Below the pieces are notes generated by a model. That model did not search any database. It was not told the DNA's origin and saw nothing but the letters and a program-made list of their open reading frames with translations. Positions 16,498 to 24,500 of a stretch of DNA of 64,000 bases are shown here, in pieces; position 1 is the stretch's first letter, and every line of letters starts with the position of its first letter. Origin of the DNA: an uncultured Oscillospiraceae bacterium. GTDB taxonomy: Bacteria > Bacillota > Clostridia > Oscillospirales > Ruminococcaceae. Both the position numbers and the translations under genes were made by a program. Where the stretch lies: positions 1 through 64,000 of the forward strand of contig CAKSEC010000012.1 in NCBI GenBank assembly GCA_934446355.1, given 5' to 3'.

Positions 16498-17892
16498 CTA
16501 TTGCAGATCTCTTAGCCACACTACCTCAAATTCCCGCATATCCATTCCTGCTCTGGCGTACCCCAGTGCAATGCTGCGCAGCCTTTCAAAATTTTCAGGC
16601 TCTCCTCGCTTCAGTGCCAAGAATGCTTTTGCCGAGTAAGCCAGAAAAGGCGCAGCAGCAAATGTGCATTGCCTGCTCACCGTCATTGTTCTGAAAACGC
16701 ATTTCTCCGCTTCGGCAAACAGTCCAAGAGAGGCGGTCACGTTTGCACGGATATAATAATACATCAACAAGTCAACAACATTGTATTCTGTGGTTTCATA
16801 AAAATCGCTTATTCGTTCAAGTATCGTATATGCGCTCTGATATTCTCCTGCGTAGAAAGACATTTCAGCGATATACTTTTCAGCGCTGAATCTTCTTTCA
16901 CCATCAGGAGCATCTTCAATGCAGGCGGCAGCCTTTTTGGCACACATCAAGGCTTTATTGTAATCACGCTTGTAAAGGGCGATGCTTGAATACAAGTACT
17001 CCATATTTTCCCGAAGCACATCAACACCAAACTCAGATGAGCCTATTTGTCCCGAAAGCTGGTCCGCCAGAAGCCTCGCCTGCTTTTCTTTGCCTATCCA
17101 TGCAAGGCAGATGGCATATTGCACTTTGTGTATCAGGGTATAGAAATCATCGCTTTTGATGCGGCTTACGGCTATTTTATAAAGGCGTACCGCTTCATAA
17201 CTCTGCTGTATCCTTTTGAAACAAACCGCAAACTGAAAAAGAACGTTTATGGTCAGATCATTGCTTTTGCCCCGTTTCCGCTGCCTTAGCTTATAAGCTT
17301 TTTCCAGCATAGGAATAGCTTTTGCGTAGTTGCCGATGTTCTCATAATCATGCGCCAGATTTATCAGTTCACGGATATAATCTGAATTTTCCTCTCCGTA
17401 TAATTCAAGAAATCCGTTCACGGCACGAGAACGCAGGCTGATGGCTGCCAGCGATCTTCCGGTATCACAATATACGCCTGCAAGATTGCCCATTGCAATA
17501 TATGTATCATGCGCTTTGATGCCATAGCGCAGTCTGCATTTCAAAACAAGATCTTTATATTCGGCTTCCGCTTCATCATACCGTTCGATCTCTTTCAGAA
17601 AGCCCGCACGGTCATTTCTCGCCATCAGTATCTTTTCGACAAATCTGTGCTGATATAGTCTGAGCGTTTTAATAGCTTTTTCGCATAAGACCAATGCTTC
17701 GTCATACTCCTGAATATCCTGCAGTTCGTAATACCTTTCCATCAGGCAGCTGACCCAGCGCTCAACTATCTGGCAGGCTTCTTCCTCGTCTGAAGCTAAT
17801 TTGAGCAGCCTTTCAAATTCACGGTCGCTTTCTTCGTACTTTTCATCGCAGAACAGATCTTCGGCTTCATCCAGACGTTCACTGATATCCAT
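16498..17892 (-). CDS. Tetratricopeptide-repeat protein
   Basis: A 464-aa soluble protein made of TPR-like helix pairs. Clear units include YDEALVLCEKAIKTLRLY, YDEAEAEYKDLVLKCRL, TYIAMGNLAGVYCDTG and NYAKAIPMLEKAYKLRQRK, in the style of kinesin-light-chain TPRs. No enzymatic motif is seen. It is likely a protein-interaction scaffold. As the last gene of a four-gene operon, it starts 12 nt after the HIRAN gene with a GAGGAG ribosome site, and it is followed by the terminator at 16457-16480. Its role is presumably tied to its HIRAN and J-domain neighbours. Confidence 0.8.
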   Translation of the reverse strand: MDISERLDEAEDLFCDEKYEESDREFERLLKLASDEEEACQIVERWVSCLMERYYELQDIQEYDEALVLCEKAIKTLRLYQHRFVEKILMARNDRAGFLKEIERYDEAEAEYKDLVLKCRLRYGIKAHDTYIAMGNLAGVYCDTGRSLAAISLRSRAVNGFLELYGEENSDYIRELINLAHDYENIGNYAKAIPMLEKAYKLRQRKRGKSNDLTINVLFQFAVCFKRIQQSYEAVRLYKIAVSRIKSDDFYTLIHKVQYAICLAWIGKEKQARLLADQLSGQIGSSEFGVDVLRENMEYLYSSIALYKRDYNKALMCAKKAAACIEDAPDGERRFSAEKYIAEMSFYAGEYQSAYTILERISDFYETTEYNVVDLLMYYYIRANVTASLGLFAEAEKCVFRTMTVSRQCTFAAAPFLAYSAKAFLALKRGEPENFERLRSIALGYARAGMDMREFEVVWLRDLQ

Positions 17893-17904
17893 TGTTATTT
17901 CTCC

Positions 17905-18303
17905 TCAGATATCCACAAGATATATTCCTATACTGATCTTCATGAACGAATCGTTTATCTTCTTTGAACTTGTAACGCTGGCAGACAGCATTTTTCCTGC
18001 GTCCAGCAGCCGTGAAAATACCACATTGTCAGCTTCGGGGACATATCCTGCTTTCTTTCCTGACGGCGCAAGAAGCACGACCGCATGGTCGTCGAACTTG
18101 TTCGCCTCACGCCGCATTGTAAGCTTGCAGCCCTCCCGCAGTTCCTCAAAAACCGACTTATCTTTCAAATGCGAAGTTCCAGCGATATATGAATCAAACA
18201 GAAAAATCTCACGAATAAGCGGTTTCAGAACAGTATCAAGACCGCCCTGCTGTGAAAGCGTCACCAACTCGCCGTTTGTTATAGTCAGTTGATTATCCGA
18301 CAT
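17905..18303 (-). CDS. HIRAN-domain protein
   Basis: A 132-aa protein consisting mainly of a HIRAN domain from about residue 35 to the end. The family pattern is visible: an initial IAGTSHLKD block, LREGCKLTMRREANKFDDHAVVLL and GKKAGYVPEADNVVFSRLLDAG. HIRAN domains in HLTF-type proteins recognise single-stranded 3' DNA ends. Stand-alone bacterial HIRAN proteins are common but poorly characterised, and their role in DNA damage or mobile-element sensing is inferred. A strong GGAGGAG ribosome site precedes the ATG. It sits 11 nt after the J-domain gene and 12 nt before the TPR gene. Confidence 0.88.
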   Translation of the reverse strand: MSDNQLTITNGELVTLSQQGGLDTVLKPLIREIFLFDSYIAGTSHLKDKSVFEELREGCKLTMRREANKFDDHAVVLLAPSGKKAGYVPEADNVVFSRLLDAGKMLSASVTSSKKINDSFMKISIGIYLVDI

Positions 18304-18314
18304 ATTCTCCTCCG

Positions 18315-19064
18315 TTACACAAGCAATTCATCAAGCATCTTCCGTAGCTTGTCCGCATATTCTGAGTAGGATCCAAGTTCATCATTCAAAGACTGCTTCT
18401 TTTCATCAACCAGATTTTTTTCGCACAAAAGTTCTTTGTAATTATACGGTGCGGTCGATATGATCTCATGAATCTCAGCTTCAAGAGCATTTATTCTTTC
18501 GCCGATATCGGGTATAGTCATCTCAAAATGATCTTCATTATTCCGTTCAAGAAAGCCGTTTATAAGCGCAGCTGCTTCCTGAATCTCTTTCAGTGAATTG
18601 CAGTTGTACGCTATGACCAGACGGTACCACATTTCTAATAGTTCCGGGTATTTCTCGGTCAGCGGACTGATATCAGGGTGCAGCTTCTTGGCGATATCGC
18701 GATAAATCTTCTTGATTTTCAGTACATCATATTCAGATACCATTTTTGCGTCACGGCAAGCTTTATTTTCATCGGCCATATTGCGCAGCTGTTCATAATA
18801 ATCTGACATTACTTCTGAAATGTAGTTCTCAAGCTGCCCCCTGTCCGGAGCGACGCCATGGTTTCGGGCAGCCTGACAGTATGAGATCGACTTTTTCAGC
18901 TTTATGCACTCAACCTGCTTTTTATAGACCTCCATGATAAGTTCGCCGAACACACGGATATACTCGTCCTGCCAGTGTATTGCGTCTTTTTTCAGGCTGT
19001 CCCTGCGCAGCAGCAGCGCTTCATACTGCATATAATCCCCGCTGCAGACCCTTACGATATCCAC
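18315..19064 (-). CDS. J-domain protein with helical N-terminus
   Basis: A 249-aa helical protein. The J-domain signature is clear: KIYRDIAKKLHPDISPLTEKYPELLEMWYRLVIAY, with HPD at residues 129-131, the motif that stimulates Hsp70 ATPases. In this clostridial subtype the J-domain lies in mid-protein, after a coiled-coil-like N-terminal part (15-60), and is followed by another coiled coil at 180-249. Translation starts at GTG 19064, directly abutting the TGA of the Sel1-like gene, with AGGTGA upstream. It probably recruits the host DnaK to clients defined by the other operon members; no Hsp70 gene is in the window. Confidence 0.82.
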   Translation of the reverse strand: MDIVRVCSGDYMQYEALLLRRDSLKKDAIHWQDEYIRVFGELIMEVYKKQVECIKLKKSISYCQAARNHGVAPDRGQLENYISEVMSDYYEQLRNMADENKACRDAKMVSEYDVLKIKKIYRDIAKKLHPDISPLTEKYPELLEMWYRLVIAYNCNSLKEIQEAAALINGFLERNNEDHFEMTIPDIGERINALEAEIHEIISTAPYNYKELLCEKNLVDEKKQSLNDELGSYSEYADKLRKMLDELLV

Positions 19065-19952
19065 TCAGATCACCTCGAACCCGTATAGATCATAGCACAG
19101 TGCTGTGATTCTGACGCCGTTTATTTCTGCTTTAAGGAAGAAGTCTTTGATAGTTCTGAACCACTTTCCGTCAAGACATATCTCCGGCTCAGTTTCCCCT
19201 TCAGCCGATTCAGCAATGTGCTGCTTTCCGTCGTAAATGAAACGCACTCTTGCAGGATTTTTCAGCAAATGGAACAAATCATACAGTTCTATGTTATCCG
19301 TGTCAAACTCAGTGATGGAATAATAATCACTTATCAGCCAACTTAGCTGATTCAGCGTCCCGAAAAACGGGTTATTCATCATGCGCTGTTCAAGAAAAAA
19401 GCGGGCTTCAGTCAGCAGTTCCCTTGCCTTTTGATTCTCACTGGCGTCTATGTATATCCTCGCAACACGTGTATACACCTCCGGAAGCGGGTCGTCCAGC
19501 AGCTTGGCGTTCTTTACTTTCGGATAAAGTTCCATGATACGGCGTTTATATTCATCATAGTTTTTCTCAACGAAATACCCGTTCTTATACATATCGGCGA
19601 CTTTGACCCCGGACGACAGACTGCCCATTTCAGCCGCTTTTGAGTAATACATGAACGCCTTTTCGTAGTCCGGCTCGCCTGTCCTGCCGTAGTACCAGAT
19701 GTACCCCAGACCCTCAAAAGCGTGCAGAACTCCCTTTTCCGCCGCTTCCTCATAGTACTTTAACGCAAGGTCAAAGCGACGCTGCTCATAATAGTATCCG
19801 GCAAGCGTGGAAATGTACTCACCCTCGCCGGTTTCATCAATGAGATACTTCAGTGCTTCAACGTACATGAATCCCCCGTCATTGCTTAAGGCGGGATCGT
19901 TCTCAAACTGTTCGACTATTTTAAGCGCGCTGGAAATGTTGTTAATGTTCAT
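19065..19952 (-). CDS. Sel1-like repeat protein
   Basis: A 295-aa protein with Sel1-like/TPR repeats in its N-terminal half: LAGYYYEQRRFDLALKYYEE and EGLGYIWYYGRTGEPDYEKA, followed by a third unit. The C-terminal 100 residues look like an alpha/beta domain containing FIYDGKQHIAESAEGETEPEICLDGKWFRTI. I do not recognise that domain. ATG 19952 is preferred to GTG 19961 because the AGGGG ribosome site is spaced 8 nt from the ATG and abuts the GTG. It is the first gene of the four-gene operon, under the promoter at 19976-20004. Confidence 0.75.
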   Translation of the reverse strand: MNINNISSALKIVEQFENDPALSNDGGFMYVEALKYLIDETGEGEYISTLAGYYYEQRRFDLALKYYEEAAEKGVLHAFEGLGYIWYYGRTGEPDYEKAFMYYSKAAEMGSLSSGVKVADMYKNGYFVEKNYDEYKRRIMELYPKVKNAKLLDDPLPEVYTRVARIYIDASENQKARELLTEARFFLEQRMMNNPFFGTLNQLSWLISDYYSITEFDTDNIELYDLFHLLKNPARVRFIYDGKQHIAESAEGETEPEICLDGKWFRTIKDFFLKAEINGVRITALCYDLYGFEVI

Positions 19953-19975
19953 GCGTTTCACCCCTCTGCACTCTT

Positions 19976-20004
19976 AGTATACTATACGCAACGACTGATG
20001 TCAA
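19976..20004 (-). promoter_or_regulatory. Promoter of the Sel1-J-HIRAN-TPR operon
   Basis: On the minus strand, TTGACA (20004-19999), a 17-bp spacer and TATACT (19981-19976). The start of transcription would be near 19969, about 17 nt before the ATG at 19952, with the ribosome site in between. Confidence 0.8.
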
Positions 20005-20086
20005 GCGTCAACTGTGTCGTTTTCGATACAGTTGACAACGTGAATGAAGCGGGGAATTTGAGTTTTAGCCGCAGCAATAACTGATC

Positions 20087-21403
20087 TCATTGCAGCAGCC
20101 AGTCAATAAGATTGACCACCTTTATCCCATCATACGAAGCAATAAAGTTTCTGTCAAGGGTCAGCACTATTTTCTCGTAATTGTCCCTGATCTGCCTTAG
20201 CGGGCGCAATTCTCGCTCACGGGTGCTTTCGTCCTGCATGGTAAGCGTTACCTGATAGTAGACTTTTTCATCGGAAGCCGCCGCAATAAAATCCACTTCC
20301 GTTTCACCTATTTTGCCTATTGCAACGTCATATCCACGGCGCAGAAGTTCAAAAAAAACTATGTTTTCTATGATATGTCCAGTATCTGCGTCACGCAGAC
20401 CAAGCAGGTAATTCCGCAAACCGATATCAACTATATAGTATTTTCCGAGCGTTCTCAGATAGTCCTTTCCTTTTATATCATAACGCCTGATCTCGTAAAA
20501 AACAAAGGATTCCAGCAAAGCCCCGACATAAGCCTGTACCGTCTGAACAGCGGGTTTCGTTTTACGGCTGCTTTCAACCAACCCCTCATTGAAAAGAGTA
20601 TTCCCGACAGATGTCATAGATACATTGTTTCCGATATTATCAGCGAGAAATCTCACTATTCTTCGCAGAAGTTCCGCATCCACGATCTGCCTTTGACCTT
20701 TTCTTTTTTCTCGTTCAAGTATATCACGTGTAACGACCGTTGAATATATCCCATCAAGAATTATTAGGGCGTTGTCCCAGTCAAACCCTATATCTGCAAT
20801 GCCGGGCATTCCGCCAAACCTGAGATATGCTTCAAGCATTTCTTCCGGAGTAAATTCATTTCCGCTGCTGTCGCTTATCTTCCTTGATGGTTTTCCGGTA
20901 AGCCCCATACGCTCAGAAATGGTATATCCATGAAAATCAATAAATTCCCTGAAAGACAAGGGAAGCATTTTTATTTCAACATATCTGCCGGAAAGATAGG
21001 TGGCAATTTCAGATGAAAGAAGATAAGCGTTTGACCCTGTAACATATATATCGCAGGGAAAATCAACCCTAAATGAGTTTATTGCGTCCTGCCAGTCAGC
21101 TATTCGCTGAACCTCGTCAAAGAATAAATAGAACTGTCTGTTTTCCGGTCTATTTTTCTGCACTAATTCATACAGCTGTTTTGCTGTCATTCCTGAATAT
21201 TCCATAGATTCAAAGTTGATATAGAGTATCTGGGAATCATCGACCCCTGATTCAACGAGATACTGGATCATCAATTTCATGACGCTTGATTTACCGCAGC
21301 GCCTGATTCCGGTAATGACCTTTACCGGTTCAGTATCCTTAAAAGCTTTCAGCTTATTCAGATAATGATCTCTGCTTTTTAGCTTAGTGAAATCCATATT
21401 CAT
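20087..21403 (-). CDS. AAA ATPase with DUF4143 domain (first copy type)
   Basis: A 438-aa ATPase of the AAA_14/DUF4143 family. Walker A is GIRRCGKSS near residues 36-44, and Walker B is FYLFFDEVQRI. The mid-section has YVTGSNAYLLSSE (sensor-like) followed by SFREFIDFHGY. The C-terminal DUF4143 part includes FVFYEIRRYD and a PD-(D/E)XK-like strand pair GETEVDFIAAA / VYYQVTLTM. Members are widespread in anaerobes, often in accessory regions, with unknown function. Its own minus-strand promoter lies at 21422-21450. It is separated from the Sel1-like gene by 134 bp and read independently. Confidence 0.88.
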   Translation of the reverse strand: MNMDFTKLKSRDHYLNKLKAFKDTEPVKVITGIRRCGKSSVMKLMIQYLVESGVDDSQILYINFESMEYSGMTAKQLYELVQKNRPENRQFYLFFDEVQRIADWQDAINSFRVDFPCDIYVTGSNAYLLSSEIATYLSGRYVEIKMLPLSFREFIDFHGYTISERMGLTGKPSRKISDSSGNEFTPEEMLEAYLRFGGMPGIADIGFDWDNALIILDGIYSTVVTRDILEREKRKGQRQIVDAELLRRIVRFLADNIGNNVSMTSVGNTLFNEGLVESSRKTKPAVQTVQAYVGALLESFVFYEIRRYDIKGKDYLRTLGKYYIVDIGLRNYLLGLRDADTGHIIENIVFFELLRRGYDVAIGKIGETEVDFIAAASDEKVYYQVTLTMQDESTRERELRPLRQIRDNYEKIVLTLDRNFIASYDGIKVVNLIDWLLQ

Positions 21404-21421
21404 TCATACCACCTCATAGCA

Positions 21422-21450
21422 AGTATACCACAAACTTTGAAAAAAATCAA
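21422..21450 (-). promoter_or_regulatory. Promoter of the DUF4143 ATPase gene
   Basis: On the minus strand, TTGATT (21450-21445), a 17-bp spacer and TATACT (21427-21422), just ahead of the AGGTGG ribosome site. It is divergent from the helicase promoter 58 bp away. Confidence 0.65.
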
Positions 21451-21507
21451 GTTTATGTTACAGATAACACAAACTTTTTTTATGAATTGTGTAGTATCTA
21501 TACTGTG

Positions 21508-21536
21508 TTGACACCTCCCTATTTCTATGCTATAAT
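21508..21536 (+). promoter_or_regulatory. Consensus promoter of the DUF4011 helicase gene
   Basis: TTGACA (21508-21513), 17 bp, TATAAT (21531-21536), both exact. Transcription should start near 21543, about 30 nt before the TTG start codon. Confidence 0.85.
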
Positions 21537-21571
21537 TAAACTAAAAAAATACAAATACAGGAGGTACACAC

Positions 21572-24500
21572 TTGGAAAAAATGATATCATTCAGCGTCCA
21601 GATGACCGGAGCGATAAATTATGCAATGCAGCAGAACTATATTCCAGTCGTCCGCAGTATAATCCTCAGCAATAACACCGAAGAACCCATCAGGGACATC
21701 ACTGTAAAAATAAGCTCCGAGCCGGCATTCATCAAGCCGTTCCAGACTGATATATCGCAGATAAATCCGGGCGAACCTGTTGAGATAAGTCCGGTAAAAC
21801 TCGTGCTGTCCTCTGAATTTCTTTTCTCGCTGACCGAAAGGCTGAACGGCAGCATTCATATTGAGATAACCTCCGGCGGAGAAACGCTGAATGAGGGCGA
21901 CAGCGATATCGCCCTGCTTCCTTTCGACTACTGGCAGGGGCACTATATCCTGCCGGAACTTACTGCGGCTTTCGTTACGCCGAATCACCCACGCATTGAT
22001 GATATAACCGCCAAAGCCGGAGCATACCTGAAAAAGTGGACTGGCGACCCGTCGTTCACCGGGTATCAGAGCCGCAATCCAAATGTGGTGAAGAAGCAAA
22101 TAGCGGCTATTTACGCAGCACTGCAGGCGGAGAATATCGCATACAGAAACCCGCCCGCAAGCTTTGAACAGCTTGGACAGCGGGTACGTATGCCGTATGC
22201 CGTGCTTGAACAGAAAGGCGGCACCTGTCTTGACCTGTCGCTGCTGTTCGCCTCCTGTCTTGAAGCGGTGGGACTCAACCCGCTGATAATCGTCATAACA
22301 GGTCACGCATTCTGCGGCTGCTGGCTCGAAGAGCAGACCTTCGACGACTGCGCCGAGGACGACATTTCTGCACTGACAAAGCGTACTGCTGACGGAATGG
22401 ATATGCTGTGCCTTGTGGAATGCACCGACTACGTCGCCGGAAAGAACGCCGACTTCGACCATGCGGAAAAGCACGCAAACGACCACCTGCTCGATCCGTC
22501 CGCTTTCCACGTGACAATAGATATCACTCGCTGCCGTGGAAACGGAATACGCCCCGTGCCGGCACGTGTGGCTGAAAACGGCGTATTTAAGGCGGTAGAT
22601 TACGGAAAGCGCAAGTCCGCAGAAATAACCAGCGCACCGAAAGAAATAGACCTCGCACGCCACGCCGCTCTTTCTGACAGCGGCGTCGAAATAACACGAA
22701 AAACCATGTGGGAGCGCAAGCTGCTCGACCTTTCGCTGAGAAATTCCCTGCTGAATTTCCGCCCGACAAGCGGCTCTGTTCAGTTCATGACAAGCAACCT
22801 TGCCGTGCTTGAGGACGCTATCGCAGACGGCGAATCGTTCAAGATAATGCCCGCTCCCTCCGAAATATCTCTTGCGCTTTCCGACAGCAAGATATTCGAG
22901 ATAGAAAACGAAAAGGACCTTGTTTCAGCTATCAGCGAGGCAGAATTCAAATCGCACCGCATAAGGACATTTATCCCCGCCGACCAGCTTGAACAGGTCA
23001 TGAAAAAGATTCACCGCGCCGCAAAGGTCAGCATTGAGGAAAACGGTGCGAATACTCTGTACCTTGCTCTAGGCTTCCTGCGCTGGTTTGAAACGGAAAA
23101 GAGCGAGCGTCCCCGCTATGCCCCGCTGGTGCTTATTCCGGTGGATATTATCCGCAAGATACAGGACCGCTCGTATTCGCTGCGCATTCGTGACGAAGAA
23201 ACGCAGATGAATATAACCCTGCTGGAAATGCTCCGGCAGGATTTCGGCATTGATATCAAGGGACTCGACCCGCTCCCGCTGGACGAAAGCGGCGTGGATA
23301 TCCCGCTTATATTCAACACTATCCGAAATGGCGTGATGTCGAAGCGCCACTGGGATATCGAGGAGATAGCGTTCCTCGGTCAGTTCAGCTTCAGTCAGTT
23401 CATCATGTGGAACGATATCCGCAGGCGCAGCGACGAGCTTGAAAAGAACAAGGTCGTATCCTCGCTGATAAGCGGCAAAATGGGCTGGAAAAGCGGCTCT
23501 CCCGTCCTGACGCCACGTCAGCTTGACGAAACGCTTAAGCCCTCCGATATGGCAGTACCGATGGACGCCGATTCCTCGCAGCTTGCCGCTGTGTATCAGG
23601 CGGCAAAGGGCGAAAGCTTCGTGCTGCACGGACCTCCCGGAACAGGCAAATCGCAGACCATCACCAATATGATAGCAAATGCGCTGTACAATGGTAAATC
23701 AGTGCTTTTCGTTGCAGAGAAAATGGCTGCGCTGTCCGTTGTTCAGAAGCGTCTTGCTTCTATAGGACTTGACCCGTTCTGCCTTGAACTGCACTCTAAC
23801 AAAACTCAGAAAAAGGCTGTACTTTCGCAGCTTGAAAAAACGCTTGCCGTCGGACACATCAAGCCGCCTGAGGAATACGCAGCCACCGCCGACAAGCTGC
23901 TGCGGCTGCGGCAGGAACTAAACTCTGCGATGGAAAATATCCACCGCATTCAGCCCGCCGGAATTTCGCTCTGCACTGCAATAGTCAAAGCGGATAAGAA
24001 CGCCGCTCACGCAGGAAAACTCGACATACCCGTGGAACTGTTCGCAGATATCGGACGTTCACAAGCCGACGAATGGCGCAGCGCAGTACACAATGCCGCA
24101 ACTGCGCTCAGGGAGCACGACTATGCTTCATCGCCGCTGAAAGAATACCGCCGCTGCGACTATTCGCCTGAGTTAAGGGAGAACTTCTCCAAGGCTTCGT
24201 CCTATATTGCAGATAATGCAGACGCCGCTTCCTCAGCTTTCAGAAGTCTGACCGCAGCCTGCGGAATGAATATCCCCGCCGGTTATCAGCAGATATCCGA
24301 CTGCATTGAAATATTCACCGCAGCAGTGAACTGCGAGTTACTGCCGGAAATGCTCGCAAAGCCTTTCAGTCAGCAGATCTGCACAGATATGCAGGCGCTT
24401 ATTTCAGACGGAAGAAAGTATAACGCACTGATGGCTGAGCAGTCCGCAAAATACGAGGACAGCTTCTGGTCGCTGGACTATACCCAGCTTCGCACCGCAT

